Below are positions 8,863-18,249 of a stretch of 64,000 nucleotides of DNA, piece after piece. Origin of the DNA: Oscillospiraceae bacterium (GTDB lineage: Bacteria; Bacillota; Clostridia; Oscillospirales; Ruminococcaceae); assembly GCA_017847835.1 (NCBI GenBank), contig JAGASH010000008.1:481331-545330 (forward strand), written 5' to 3'. The position numbers and the translations under genes are program-made. The notes under the pieces were generated by a model. That model did not search any database. It saw only the letters and a program-made list of their open reading frames with translations, and was not told the DNA's origin. Each line of letters begins with the position of its first letter. Position 1 is the first letter of the stretch.

Positions 8863-9831
8863 TTGTCGGTTTATAAATATAATTCAATCCGTTACAACGG
8901 CGGGGTTGACATCGCAAACACACTCAATACACGCAGGGAAATACCTGTCGATAAGGTTCAGCCCGAGCCGAGCGCTCCCGAGGAAACACCGAAGCCCGAG
9001 GTTCGGGAAACACCGCGTGTTTCCGCCGAGGATACGCTGGCAAAGCGCGAGGCTGAGCTGAAGCTTGCAGCAGAGGAGCTCGAAAGGCGCAAACGTGAGC
9101 TTGTCGCGCTCAAAGAACAGTACATTGAACAGGGAAAACAGGTTATCATTGAGGCGAAGCGACGTGCCGACGGTATCGTGAATAATGCAAATGCCGAGGC
9201 AGAAGCGATTGTAAGGGACGCTGAGAAAAAGCGCGACGATGTGCTGATAAAGGCGCGTGCAGAGGGCTTCGAGCAGGGCAAAAAGGACGGAGCGGCGCTT
9301 GCGCTCACTGAGAGCAGAAATATTCTCGACGAGGCGCGCGATTTCTCCGACAAGATAAACACGGGCAAGGCAGAGCTTTTCGCAAAGTACGAGAAGGATA
9401 TCTACGACACCGTGATGGATATTGCCAACAAGGTGACGATGAACAGTATGTCCGTCAAGGACGGGACGGCTGCGAAAAAGCTGATAAAGGCTGCCGCGAA
9501 GGATTTCCGGAATTCGCAGCTTATCCGCATAACCCTTGACGAAAACGACGCGTCAATCGAGCTTTCGGGCGACTACGAGTACCTCAAAGAATTGTGCGGC
9601 GGTATGGCGCACGTTGAGGTTGAGCTGCTCGCGGACGCTGAGCCCGGCACGGTTATCGTGGACAACGGTGAGGAAATCACCGACGCGGGCATTATGACGC
9701 AGCTTCGTATGATAAGGGAGCTCGGTGACGGAAAGTTCAAGGGAGTTTCCCCGAAAAAGCGTTCTTCACGGCGCAAAAAGTCTGAGGACGAGGACGCTTC
9801 CGCGGAAAACGACGAGGGCGAGGAAGAATAA
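8863..9831 (+). CDS. fliH: Flagellar export apparatus regulator FliH
   Basis: FliH binds the FliI ATPase and guides it to the export gate. The 322-aa product has a long charged coiled coil (about residues 50-160, rich in Ala, Glu, Lys and Arg) and a C-terminal FliH/HrpE-type domain, then a very acidic tail. I choose TTG 8863 because GGAGGAG lies 7-9 bases upstream; a TTG at 8857 would touch the site. Identity comes mainly from position between fliG and fliI and the coiled-coil layout, since FliH is poorly conserved. Confidence 0.87.
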   Translation: MSVYKYNSIRYNGGVDIANTLNTRREIPVDKVQPEPSAPEETPKPEVRETPRVSAEDTLAKREAELKLAAEELERRKRELVALKEQYIEQGKQVIIEAKRRADGIVNNANAEAEAIVRDAEKKRDDVLIKARAEGFEQGKKDGAALALTESRNILDEARDFSDKINTGKAELFAKYEKDIYDTVMDIANKVTMNSMSVKDGTAAKKLIKAAAKDFRNSQLIRITLDENDASIELSGDYEYLKELCGGMAHVEVELLADAEPGTVIVDNGEEITDAGIMTQLRMIRELGDGKFKGVSPKKRSSRRKKSEDEDASAENDEGEEE

Positions 9832-9893
9832 GCCGCAGTTTTCGTTGATTTCAAGCGTGCGGCAGATGAAGAACAAGCCGTGACGGAGGCTTT

Positions 9894-10034
9894 ATGGGTG
9901 AAGTTATTGACTTCGTTTTGGAGTTTATCGGAGATATAATTGATTTTTTTGATTCGCGGAAAAAGCGTAAACCCCGCGAGAAGGATAAAATCGTACAGAC
10001 TGATGTTCCCGAGGAAAACGGTTACGAAGAATAA
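9894..10034 (+). CDS. 46-aa small protein between fliH and fliI
   Basis: A short ORF has an excellent ribosome site (GGAGG, then CTTT, then ATG). The product begins MGEVIDFVLEFIGDIIDFFD, in which acidic residues recur every 3-4 positions on a helix that is otherwise hydrophobic, so it should be amphipathic. A basic patch, SRKKRKPREKDK, and an acidic tail follow. I do not recognise a family. Its place inside the export-ATPase block suggests a flagellar role or regulation of it, but that is inference. No membrane helix long or hydrophobic enough to span the bilayer is certain. Confidence 0.65.
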   Translation: MGEVIDFVLEFIGDIIDFFDSRKKRKPREKDKIVQTDVPEENGYEE

Positions 10035-10075
10035 CGAGGCTTTGGGCAAAATTTCCGAAATCATTGGAAAATCAC

Positions 10076-10102
10076 TAAAAATTTCGTTAATTCCGACGAT
10101 AT
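10076..10102 (+). promoter_or_regulatory. Possible sigma-28 (SigD/FliA) promoter before fliI
   Basis: TAAA (10076-10079) is followed by 15 bases and GACGATAT (10095-10102). This agrees with the sigma-28 pattern TAAA-N15-GCCGATAA at 6 of 8 positions in the -10 part. It lies 50 bases before fliI, and the cluster encodes its own sigma-28 at 27898. No other sigma-28-like site was found, so this rests on the motif alone. Confidence 0.45.
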
Positions 10103-10151
10103 ATTATATAGGTACGGCAGGAAACTGCCGAAACGGAGCGGAGGAGCAAAA

Positions 10152-11465
10152 GTGTTAGATTTGGCGGGTTTCCGCTCGGATATACAGAATGCCGAGCTTT
10201 TTCGGTATATGGGTAAAATCGAGAAAATTGTCGGTATGACCATTGAAGCGAGCGGTCCTGCAGCGAATATCGGCGACGTTTGCCGTATTTTTTCAAAGGA
10301 CAGGTCATCGTACATAAAAGCTGAGGTTGTCGGCTTCAACAAGAGCAATATCCTGCTGATGCCGTACACCGATATCGAGGGCATAGGCCCCGGAAGTATC
10401 GTCGATAACACGGGCGACAAGCTCACCGTCAAGGCGGGCTCGGAGCTTATCGGAAGGATTGTAGACGCGGCGGGCGGCGCTCTGGACGGGCTCGGAGAAA
10501 TCGAGTGTACCGACGAGGTGCCTATCACGGGAATTCCCGTTAACCCCTTCACAAGACCGCCTATTCACGAGAAAATCGAGCTCGGAGTTAAGGCAATCGA
10601 CGGAACTTTGCTTATGGGCAAAGGTCAGAGAATGGGCATTTTCGCGGGCTCGGGCGTCGGAAAATCTACGCTTATGGGTATGATTGCGCGAAAGGTCAAG
10701 GCTGACATCAACGTAATCGCGCTTGTCGGAGAACGTGGACGAGAGGTTCGCGAGTTTATCGAACGCGACCTCGGTGAAGAGGGTATGGCTCGCTCGGTTC
10801 TGGTTGTGGCAACGTCCGACCAGCCCGCGATGATGCGCTCAAAAGCTCCGCTCACGGCAACCGCAATCGCCGAGTATTTTATGAAGCAGGGCAAGGACGT
10901 TTTGCTGATGATGGACAGCCTCACGCGTTATGCAATGGCACTTCGCGAGGTTGGTCTTGCGACAGGTGAGCCGCCTATCGCGAGAGGTTACACGCCGTCC
11001 ATTTACAGCGCGCTTCCAAAGCTGCTAGAGCGCGCGGGAAACTTCCCCGAGGGCTCTATCACGGGTATCTACACGGTGCTTGTCGAGGGCGACGACACAA
11101 ACGAGCCTATCGCGGATACCGTTCGCGGTATCATTGATGGACACATTATCCTGTCGAGAAAAATCGCCGCGCAGAACCACTATCCCGCAATCGACGTTCT
11201 GCCGAGCGTTTCGCGACTGATGGACGAAATCGCTTCTCCCGCGCACAAAGAGGCTGCGGGAAAGCTGAGAAACCTTTTGTCGCTTTATAACAACAACTAC
11301 GATTTGATTTCAATCGGCGCCTACAAGCACGGCACAAACCCGCAGCTTGACGAGGCGATTAACAAAATAGACGCGATAAACCGCTTCCTCACGCAGGGAA
11401 GAAAAGAGAGCTTCCCGATTGAAGAAACCGTGAAAATGCTGGTTGACGCGGTGAGTGACAAATAA
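10152..11465 (+). CDS. fliI: Flagellum-specific export ATPase FliI
   Basis: FliI is the F1-beta-like ATPase that powers unfolding and docking of export cargo. It is 437 aa. Walker A GSGVGKST lies at about residues 166-173, then VALVGERGREVREF, the Walker B region VLLMMDSLTRYAMALREV and the conserved GEPPIARGYTPS. The start is GTG 10152 with GGAGG 6-7 bases upstream. FliI is separated from FliH by the 46-aa gene, which is unusual. Confidence 0.97.
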   Translation: MLDLAGFRSDIQNAELFRYMGKIEKIVGMTIEASGPAANIGDVCRIFSKDRSSYIKAEVVGFNKSNILLMPYTDIEGIGPGSIVDNTGDKLTVKAGSELIGRIVDAAGGALDGLGEIECTDEVPITGIPVNPFTRPPIHEKIELGVKAIDGTLLMGKGQRMGIFAGSGVGKSTLMGMIARKVKADINVIALVGERGREVREFIERDLGEEGMARSVLVVATSDQPAMMRSKAPLTATAIAEYFMKQGKDVLLMMDSLTRYAMALREVGLATGEPPIARGYTPSIYSALPKLLERAGNFPEGSITGIYTVLVEGDDTNEPIADTVRGIIDGHIILSRKIAAQNHYPAIDVLPSVSRLMDEIASPAHKEAAGKLRNLLSLYNNNYDLISIGAYKHGTNPQLDEAINKIDAINRFLTQGRKESFPIEETVKMLVDAVSDK

Positions 11466-11484
11466 GTCGGATTAGGTGGTATTG

Positions 11485-11943
11485 ATGAAGCAGTTTCAGT
11501 TTACCCTGCAAAAGCTGATGGACTTCCGTGAGCAGGAGCTCGACCGTCAGAAAAACGCGCTCGCGGTGCTTCAGGGCGACCTGAAGCGCATAAACGACAG
11601 GCGCGAGGAGCTCACGCAAAAGGTAATCAAATACTCAAATGACCTTGTGACGTCAAGTGCAGTCGGTCTTCCCGCAGCGGAAATCAGTATGAGAAAGCGC
11701 TATATCGTGACTTTACAGCAGGAAATCCACGAGTGCGAGCAGCGCGCAATCCTCAAGCAGCAGGAGATTGACAAGCAGCTTTCGGTTGTCGTGGACGCAA
11801 CAAAGGACGTGCGCACGCTTGAAAAGCTCGAAGAAAAGCAGCTCGAAGAGTATAAGGCTGCCGAGGGCAAGGAAAACGAGCTTTTCATCGAGGAGTTTGT
11901 GAGCGGCGGCGCTGTCAGAAGCGCAATCGCGGCACAAAAATAA
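11485..11943 (+). CDS. fliJ: Flagellar export protein FliJ
   Basis: FliJ is a small coiled-coil export chaperone resembling the gamma subunit of F1 ATPase. The 152-aa product is almost entirely helical and charged, starting MKQFQFTLQKLMDFREQELDRQ, which is typical of FliJ. I choose ATG 11485; AGGTGG (11474-11479) is its ribosome site, so the in-frame GTG at 11476 is probably not used. It directly follows fliI. Confidence 0.9.
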   Translation: MKQFQFTLQKLMDFREQELDRQKNALAVLQGDLKRINDRREELTQKVIKYSNDLVTSSAVGLPAAEISMRKRYIVTLQQEIHECEQRAILKQQEIDKQLSVVVDATKDVRTLEKLEEKQLEEYKAAEGKENELFIEEFVSGGAVRSAIAAQK

Positions 11944-12003
11944 GTTCGATATCAATGGCATTTGCCTTGATATACATATTATAATCAGGAAAGAGGTGAG
12001 AAA

Positions 12004-13527
12004 ATGGCAGTTAGCTTGACGCCAAATACGGCAAATCTGCGAAGCGATTTTGCGATTTCGGACGCGGCAATGGCTGGGAGGAACTTTGACGCGGCGGCTC
12101 AGGCAGACCAACAGCAAAGCTCGAAGTTCGAGGAAATGCTCGCGCAGTTTGACAGCAAATCCGAGAAATTCCGTGAGGTTCAACAGGCGATTGACGACGG
12201 GAAATACGACGTGCCGACGCTTGAAGAGCTCGAAAAGGCAGGCATAATCTACATCGACAAGGAAACGGGACGGGTAATGCCCGAAAATCCGCGCGACTTA
12301 GCGATGAAGGAGCTCAAAGGCGAGATTGATACGGAAAATCTTCCGATTGAGCTGCTCACACCCGAGTTTTTGCAGGCGCTTTCACAGTTCAGCGAGAACG
12401 CTTCCGAGAAAATTCCCGAGGAATTCTTCCCGAGCGAAGAACCCGTCAAAAACGACTTCTCAAAGCAGATTTCGGACAGCGGAGTTTTAGCGGAGCTTGC
12501 CCAGCTTTTGAAAGTAATGACGGGCGAAACGGCTGAAAATGCTGAGCTTGTCGAGGTAACCGAGCAAATCGCGGTTTCAGAGGTTGCGGCGGTGCAGACC
12601 GAGCTGGTTTCCGAGCTTCCGAAGGTCACCGAGCAAAAACCGCAGACAAGCGAAAACGGCAGATTTGACGCGTTTGTGCAGAGTGACGAAACGGCTGAAA
12701 TTCCCGCAGCGTTTGCTCAAAACACCGATAATTCGCAGAACAGCGCGGATTTCGGACGGCAGAGCAGCACGCAAAACGAGGTTCCCAAGGAGCTTCAAAA
12801 TCTCGGCGAGGATAAGCTGAACGCGCTTCAGAAGGCGGTTTCCGAGGGTGAAATCTCAAAGGTTGAGGTCAAGACAAGCGAGGTTCCCGAGCAGAAGCAG
12901 GCGGTTGAAATTCCCGAGAAGACCGAGCAAACAGCGGAATTTCCCGAGCAAATTCAGCGAAACGAAAGCGTAAAAAGCACCGTGAGCGAGGAGCTCGAAA
13001 TGCTCAAAAACGCGAAAGCAAAGCCCGTTTCCGAGCAGACAAATGCTCCCGTGAACGCGCAAAACCCGTTGAACGCAGACAGTCCGATTGTTTTCAGGCG
13101 CGAGGACGGCGAGGTTTCCGTAAGACCGAGCGAAATCGTAAGCCAGACAATGAAGGCGGTTGAAACGGCGATTTCCGAGAACAAGGAGCAGACCGAGTAT
13201 TCGCTCGTGCTCAATCCCGAGGAGCTCGGAAGAATTACCGTCAAAATGACCAAGGCGGCGGACGGCGCGGTTTCCGTGACGATTGCGGCTGAAAACGCAA
13301 GAACACAGCGAGTTCTCGAACAGCACAGCGAGCTTATGCAGTCTAATCTGAAGGACAGCGGAGTTAATCTCGAAAGCTGGCAGACGGTTCGTGAGTCGCA
13401 GCAGGAAGCATACGCGCAGGACTTCAACGGCAGCAGCAAAAATCCCTATTTCACGCAGGAAAACCAAGGCGATAACCAAGATGACGACGACGAAAAATCC
13501 TTCGCGGACATCATCGCGGCTATGTAA
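12004..13527 (+). CDS. fliK: Flagellar hook-length control protein FliK
   Basis: FliK measures hook length and switches export specificity. The 507-aa product has a long, low-complexity middle rich in Glu, Val, Pro and Gln (about residues 150-370), fitting the extended ruler role. A conserved C-terminal domain (about 380-470) includes YSLVLNPEELGRITVKM and VLEQHSELMQSNLKDSGVN, the Flg_hook pattern. GAGGTG precedes ATG 12004. Place before flgD supports the call. Confidence 0.9.
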   Translation: MAVSLTPNTANLRSDFAISDAAMAGRNFDAAAQADQQQSSKFEEMLAQFDSKSEKFREVQQAIDDGKYDVPTLEELEKAGIIYIDKETGRVMPENPRDLAMKELKGEIDTENLPIELLTPEFLQALSQFSENASEKIPEEFFPSEEPVKNDFSKQISDSGVLAELAQLLKVMTGETAENAELVEVTEQIAVSEVAAVQTELVSELPKVTEQKPQTSENGRFDAFVQSDETAEIPAAFAQNTDNSQNSADFGRQSSTQNEVPKELQNLGEDKLNALQKAVSEGEISKVEVKTSEVPEQKQAVEIPEKTEQTAEFPEQIQRNESVKSTVSEELEMLKNAKAKPVSEQTNAPVNAQNPLNADSPIVFRREDGEVSVRPSEIVSQTMKAVETAISENKEQTEYSLVLNPEELGRITVKMTKAADGAVSVTIAAENARTQRVLEQHSELMQSNLKDSGVNLESWQTVRESQQEAYAQDFNGSSKNPYFTQENQGDNQDDDDEKSFADIIAAM

Positions 13528-13548
13528 TTCAAGAAAGGAGGAAAATTT

Positions 13549-14397
13549 ATGCCAACAGATATTTCGGGCATTCTGTCATCATCGCAGCAGGCACAGTCCA
13601 ACTACGAAAAGTACAAGGACAAATACGTTGACGCGACAAACGAGCTCGTAAATTCGGAAACCTTTATGCAGCTTCTGGTTGCGGAAATGACAAATCAGGA
13701 CCCGCTTGAGCCTACATCGAACACCGAGTTTATCTCGCAGCTCGCGACTTTCAGCCAGATGCAGTACGCGCGCGACTCCAGCACTTACGCTATGGCAAAC
13801 TATGCGGCAAGTCTTGTCGGAAAAACAGCGACGGCTTCCAAGATGGAAGGCAAAAATCTCGTGTCAAAAACGGGTGTTGTTGAAAGCGTAACCAAGAACA
13901 CCTCGAACAACAGCTACACCGTGAAAATCGACGGCGAAAGCTTTGATTTGTCGAAAATCACCGCGGTTAAGGAAACCGAAAAGGAAAGCATCTCGGACAG
14001 CACGGACGGTCTTCTGAACACTCAGAACGCGCTCGGCGACAGCATTGCAAGAGCTTCTTCAATGGTCGGTATGTACGCGTCAGTCAAGAAAACCGAAAAC
14101 GGTGTTTCCACATCGGACGAGGGCTTTATCGCTTCTATCCGCATAAAGGACGGAGTTATTTCGGCGGTCATCAACGACAGAGTTTACGCGCTCGCAGACA
14201 TCACAGAGGTTACATACGCCACCGTTATTGAGGACAATACGCAGGGCGGTGAACAGGACGTTATCGACAGCAATGAGGAAGAAACCGCGCTTCAGATGGG
14301 CGCAATCATTCCCGACAATAACCTTGAAGATATCGCAGACCTCGTTGAAGAAGAGGACGAAGAACAGATAGCGGCAGTTCAGGGTATCGAGGGCTGA
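13549..14397 (+). CDS. flgD: Hook-capping scaffold protein FlgD
   Basis: FlgD caps the growing hook and is later removed. The N-terminus holds the conserved FMQLLVAEMTNQDPLEPTSN and FISQLATFSQMQ. The rest is a divergent cap region ending in an acidic tail. It is 282 aa, at the upper part of the usual range. AAGGAGG lies 7-8 bases before ATG 13549. Confidence 0.95.
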   Translation: MPTDISGILSSSQQAQSNYEKYKDKYVDATNELVNSETFMQLLVAEMTNQDPLEPTSNTEFISQLATFSQMQYARDSSTYAMANYAASLVGKTATASKMEGKNLVSKTGVVESVTKNTSNNSYTVKIDGESFDLSKITAVKETEKESISDSTDGLLNTQNALGDSIARASSMVGMYASVKKTENGVSTSDEGFIASIRIKDGVISAVINDRVYALADITEVTYATVIEDNTQGGEQDVIDSNEEETALQMGAIIPDNNLEDIADLVEEEDEEQIAAVQGIEG

Positions 14398-14418
14398 TTT
14401 TGCAAGGAGGCTTGTTTT

Positions 14419-14823
14419 ATGCTGATAAGCGAATATCTGGCGCTTCGCAATAAAATAAGCGTTACCACGGGAAACGGCGTCACGGCGGAAAATGCCGCGA
14501 GAGTGAGCGAAACCACCGAGGGCGAAAGCTTTGCGGCGGCTTTACAGAGCAAGCTCGAAGAAAAACAGGGCGTCGGCTTTTCAAAGCACGCAATCCAGCG
14601 GCTTTCGGAGAGAAGCATTGACGTGACGGAGGGCGACACGCTCGAAAGACTCAACAAGGCAATCGAAATCGCAGCCGATAAAGGCAGCAATGACGCGCTG
14701 GTTCTTGTGGACAGCAACGCTTTTGTGGTAAGCGTCAAGAACAACAAGGTTGTCACCGCCATAGCTCAGGAGGAGCTTAAAGGGAACATTTTCACAAAAA
14801 TCGACTCTACCGTGATTATTTGA
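14419..14823 (+). CDS. TIGR02530-like flagellar operon protein
   Basis: This 134-aa protein contains GFSKHAIQRLSERSID and an ALVLVDSNAFVVSVKNNKVVTAI segment. It matches the small conserved gene found between flgD and flgE in Bacillus and Clostridium flagellar operons (TIGR02530 type). The exact function is not known; a role in hook assembly is inferred from position. AAGGAGG is upstream of ATG 14419. Confidence 0.82.
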   Translation: MLISEYLALRNKISVTTGNGVTAENAARVSETTEGESFAAALQSKLEEKQGVGFSKHAIQRLSERSIDVTEGDTLERLNKAIEIAADKGSNDALVLVDSNAFVVSVKNNKVVTAIAQEELKGNIFTKIDSTVII

Positions 14824-14898
14824 ACGGACCTTCGGGAATTCAAGCGGGGCTTGCGAATGAAGTCACGCACACGGTAAATAACAAATTTGGAGGTCAAT

Positions 14899-17046
14899 AT
14901 GGTTAAATCGTTATATTCGGGCGTTTCCGGATTGAAAACGCACCAGTCCAAAATGGACGTTATCGGTAACAATATCGCAAACGTAAACACCACAGGCTTT
15001 AAGGCAGGCGTAGTAACGTTCAAGGACGTTTACTATCAGAATAAAATCAACCCGTCTTCGGGTACTTCCACGCTCGGCGGTGTAAACCCCGCACAGGTAG
15101 GTTACGGTGTTCGTCTGAACTCGACCGTTGCCAATATGACGCAGTCGGGTTTCACCTACACCGACAGCAAGTGGGATATGGCACTTGACGGCGAGGGCTT
15201 CTTCCAGGTTATGGACGGCTCGGGCAATATCTACTACACAAGAGCGGGTGCGTTTTCCGTTGACGCGGACGGCTACCTTGTAAACGCTTCCGGTTATCAC
15301 GTTCTCGGCGTAACGGGCGACTCAAACGGTGTTGAGCCCTCCTCCGAGGCAATCAGAATTATCATTCCCGACACTGACGCGCACGCTTCTTCCGCGACAA
15401 AGAAGGTAAACGGTGTGAATGTAACGCTCTCGATGAGCGCGCCTTCCGACAACACCGATATGTCGGTTACTTTCACTCCCGCTGAGTATCCTTACGCTAC
15501 CTATGCAAACGGTATTCTGAACATCTTCTTCAATCAGGACGAACAGTACGCTTCCGAGGACGCTTTCGAGCAGGCTATCCAGAAGGCTCTTGACGCGGGC
15601 GGTGTTACGCTTCCCGATGACTGCACGCTTCAGTTTGAGTTCGAGAGCATTCCCGACAACCCCGAGGCAGTTATCGCAAAGAACAGCATTACCGGCTTGT
15701 CTTTCAAGACCACAAACGACAGCTGTATGTTCCACGAAACCTACTCCGAAACCGACGCTACCGGCGCGCCTATCACCAAGCACGCTTACATAGGCTTTGC
15801 AACAAGCAAGGTTCTCGGCGATAAGGTTGCCGTTCAGATTGACTACGACGCTGCTGCAACCGCAGTAAGCGCTGCTTTCACTGCTGCTACGGGAACAGCT
15901 CCCGGCACCTGGAAAATCACGGTGAACGCAGACTCCACCGCAGAGGAAATCAACGCAGCAATCAAGGCTCAGACCGCTGCAAACATCACTTATCCCGAGC
16001 TTACCTGCACAAACTACGTTCTTCCGTCCGACAAAATCACGAGAGCAACCGTCCTCGGTAATATGGAAACGGGCGGTGCGCTCCTCACGGACGGTACAGA
16101 CGGTTCTTCGGGCGGATTTGACCTCGCAGCAACCGTTGCCGGCGAGTACGCAAACAACTACAAGGTAACCTTTGCTTATGTTGCGGGCTTCGGCAAGACA
16201 AACGCTGTCTGGAACGAAAACGAGCTCACAATCACCGTTTGCAACGATACTTCTGTTGCGGATATCAACGATAAAATCAAGACTGCGGCACGCGGCAACG
16301 AGAAGAAAATCCTCACAATGGCAAACGTTTCGGGACTTCTGAACAACTCAACCGAGATTTCCATTGATACGAGCGTTACTCCCAACAAGTACAATATTAT
16401 CGTAACCGACCCCACGGGCGCTCAGAAAATCATCACTGGCGCTTCGGACGCTGCGGGTACCGGCGGTACGACAACTTACAGAAAACCCGACGGTACGACA
16501 GGCACAGCTGCTGATTTCACAGAAGAAACCGTGACTTCGACCTGGAACCCGCAGATGAGAGAAGCGTTCTATGGCGGAAATCCCGCGATTTCTCCCATGG
16601 ACGGCGCAGACAGCTTCTTCACAGGTGTTGCAAAGTCCCTTTCGACTTTCGCTCTCGAAGACGGTCGTCTTGGCGGTCCTCAGCCGCTTGATTCGTGCGA
16701 TGTTGTAATCCAGACGGACGGCACTATCGTTGGTATTCACCCCGTTCACGGCAGACTTACGCTCGGCCGTGTCGATATCGCGCTGTTTGAGAACCCGAAC
16801 GGTCTTTCGCAGGTCGGCGGCACGAATTTCGCGGAAACGGTTGCTTCCGGTTCACCCAAGCTCGCGACTGCGGGCGGCGACAGCGGTGCAGGCAGTATTC
16901 TCTCGAACACCCTCGAAATGTCAAACGTTGACCTTTCGCAGGAGTTCACCGATATGATTACCACTCAGAGAGGCTTCCAGGCAAACTCCCGTGTTATCAC
17001 GGTTTCCGATACTATGCTTGAAGAGCTTCTCTCGCTCAAGAGATAA
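14899..17046 (+). CDS. flgE: Flagellar hook protein FlgE, enlarged
   Basis: FlgE polymerises into the hook. The N-terminus reads MVKSLYSGVSGLKTHQSKMD followed by VIGNNIANVNTTGFKAG, the classic hook/rod signature. The C-terminus has SNVDLSQEFTDMITTQRGFQ and ends in the usual helix. At 715 aa it is much longer than many FlgE proteins (roughly 260-450). The extra length lies in the middle, Thr/Ala/Gly-rich, surface-exposed part. ATG 14899 is preferred, since GGAGG (14889-14893) fits it and overlaps an in-frame TTG at 14887. Confidence 0.94.
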   Translation: MVKSLYSGVSGLKTHQSKMDVIGNNIANVNTTGFKAGVVTFKDVYYQNKINPSSGTSTLGGVNPAQVGYGVRLNSTVANMTQSGFTYTDSKWDMALDGEGFFQVMDGSGNIYYTRAGAFSVDADGYLVNASGYHVLGVTGDSNGVEPSSEAIRIIIPDTDAHASSATKKVNGVNVTLSMSAPSDNTDMSVTFTPAEYPYATYANGILNIFFNQDEQYASEDAFEQAIQKALDAGGVTLPDDCTLQFEFESIPDNPEAVIAKNSITGLSFKTTNDSCMFHETYSETDATGAPITKHAYIGFATSKVLGDKVAVQIDYDAAATAVSAAFTAATGTAPGTWKITVNADSTAEEINAAIKAQTAANITYPELTCTNYVLPSDKITRATVLGNMETGGALLTDGTDGSSGGFDLAATVAGEYANNYKVTFAYVAGFGKTNAVWNENELTITVCNDTSVADINDKIKTAARGNEKKILTMANVSGLLNNSTEISIDTSVTPNKYNIIVTDPTGAQKIITGASDAAGTGGTTTYRKPDGTTGTAADFTEETVTSTWNPQMREAFYGGNPAISPMDGADSFFTGVAKSLSTFALEDGRLGGPQPLDSCDVVIQTDGTIVGIHPVHGRLTLGRVDIALFENPNGLSQVGGTNFAETVASGSPKLATAGGDSGAGSILSNTLEMSNVDLSQEFTDMITTQRGFQANSRVITVSDTMLEELLSLKR

Positions 17047-17060
17047 TTTGATTACGCTCT

Positions 17061-17084
17061 GCGCGGGGCGTAAAAACCCCGCGC
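17061..17084 (+). terminator. GC-rich hairpin between flgE and flbD
   Basis: GCGCGGGG pairs with CCCCGCGC around an 8-base loop, 15 bases after the flgE stop. The T-run (TTTTT) is 12 bases further on, so termination may be partial. It could raise flgE mRNA over the genes behind it. Confidence 0.5.
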
Positions 17085-17109
17085 GTGAGCTGATTTTTGG
17101 CGGTAAATT

Positions 17110-17331
17110 ATGATTATTCTTACAAAGCTTGACGGAAAAGAGTTCCTGTTAAACGAGGAGCTAATCGAAGTTGTAAATGAAACGCCCGATACCGTGATTG
17201 TTCTCGAAAACGGGCACAGCTACATTGTTCGCGAAAGCATAAGCGAACTTGTGGAAAAAATTCGCGAAGGAAATAGGTTGACGCGCCGTGAACGCTTAAA
17301 ATCGCGGAATTCGGCTGCTCCTTTGACATAA
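17110..17331 (+). CDS. flbD: FlbD/SwrD family flagellar protein
   Basis: The 73-aa product matches the FlbD family, known in Bacillus as SwrD, which raises motor torque for swarming. MIILTKLDGKEFLLNEELIE and ENGHSYIVRESISELVEKI are the typical pattern. The ribosome site is weak (GGCGG). It precedes the stator genes motA and motB, as in many Clostridia. Confidence 0.9.
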   Translation: MIILTKLDGKEFLLNEELIEVVNETPDTVIVLENGHSYIVRESISELVEKIREGNRLTRRERLKSRNSAAPLT

Positions 17332-17375
17332 AGTATAAAGCAAGGATTGCAATAAAACTGAAATGAGGGATTATT

Positions 17376-18176
17376 TTGAACTTATCGCTTATCATAGGCT
17401 GGGTTTTGGCATTCGGAATGGTTGTTTTCGGTATCGTTTTCGATATGGCGAAGGGAACCGTTGATTTCGGCGCTTTCGTAAACTTCATCGATGTACAGTC
17501 GCTGGCAATTACCGTCGGCGGTACAATAGGCTGTTTGTTTGCGTCGTTCCCGATGTCCTACCTCAAGGGTATCGGAAAGCGCTTCGGTCTTGCTATCAAG
17601 CCGAAGAAATACGACCCGAACAAATACATTGCCGATATCGTTGAGTACGCGCAGGTTGCCCGTACACGCGGTCTGCTCGCACTCGAAGAGAGCGCAAACC
17701 AGTGCACGGACCCGTTTATGAAGTCAAGCCTTATGCTTATCGTTGACGCAAACGACCCCGAAAAGGTTCGCGGAATGCTCGATGATACGATTATGTTTAT
17801 GTGTGAACGTCACGAAAACGGACGCGCGTTCTTTGAAAAGGGCGTCGCGATTTTCCCCGCGTTCGGTATGCTGGGTACGCTCGTCGGACTTATCAACATG
17901 CTCGCGAGCCTCGATTTGTCAAACCCGCAGGCTCTTACGGGCGGTATGGCGGTCGCTCTTATCACAACGTTCTACGGCTCGCTTTTCGCAAACGTCCTGA
18001 TGGCACCTATCGGTATGGCTCTCAAAAACACCCACGACGAGGAGCTGCTGTGTATGCAGATTATCGAAGAGGGCGTTCTGGCTATCGCAGGCGGTTCAAA
18101 CCCGCGTTATATTCAGGAGAAGCTCGAATTTATGCTCCCGAAGAGCGCTAAAAAGCCCGAAACCAGCGCGAAATAA
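17376..18176 (+). CDS. motA: Flagellar stator protein MotA
   Basis: MotA surrounds MotB in the proton (or sodium) channel of the stator. The 266-aa product has four membrane helices: near residues 5-25 and 33-52, and a pair around 150-200 (FPAFGMLGTLVGLINMLASL and GGMAVALITTFYGSLFANVL). The cytoplasmic loop with charged residues lies between. The start is TTG 17376 with GAGGG upstream; MotA N-terminal patterns (LIIGWVLAFGMVVFGI) begin right there. Confidence 0.95.
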   Translation: MNLSLIIGWVLAFGMVVFGIVFDMAKGTVDFGAFVNFIDVQSLAITVGGTIGCLFASFPMSYLKGIGKRFGLAIKPKKYDPNKYIADIVEYAQVARTRGLLALEESANQCTDPFMKSSLMLIVDANDPEKVRGMLDDTIMFMCERHENGRAFFEKGVAIFPAFGMLGTLVGLINMLASLDLSNPQALTGGMAVALITTFYGSLFANVLMAPIGMALKNTHDEELLCMQIIEEGVLAIAGGSNPRYIQEKLEFMLPKSAKKPETSAK

Positions 18177-18249
18177 TTTTCAGGTCAGGCAATATGTTGT
18201 GGATTTTTACGAAAATTCATAAAAATTTTACAAAATAGCAAAAAAGTAT

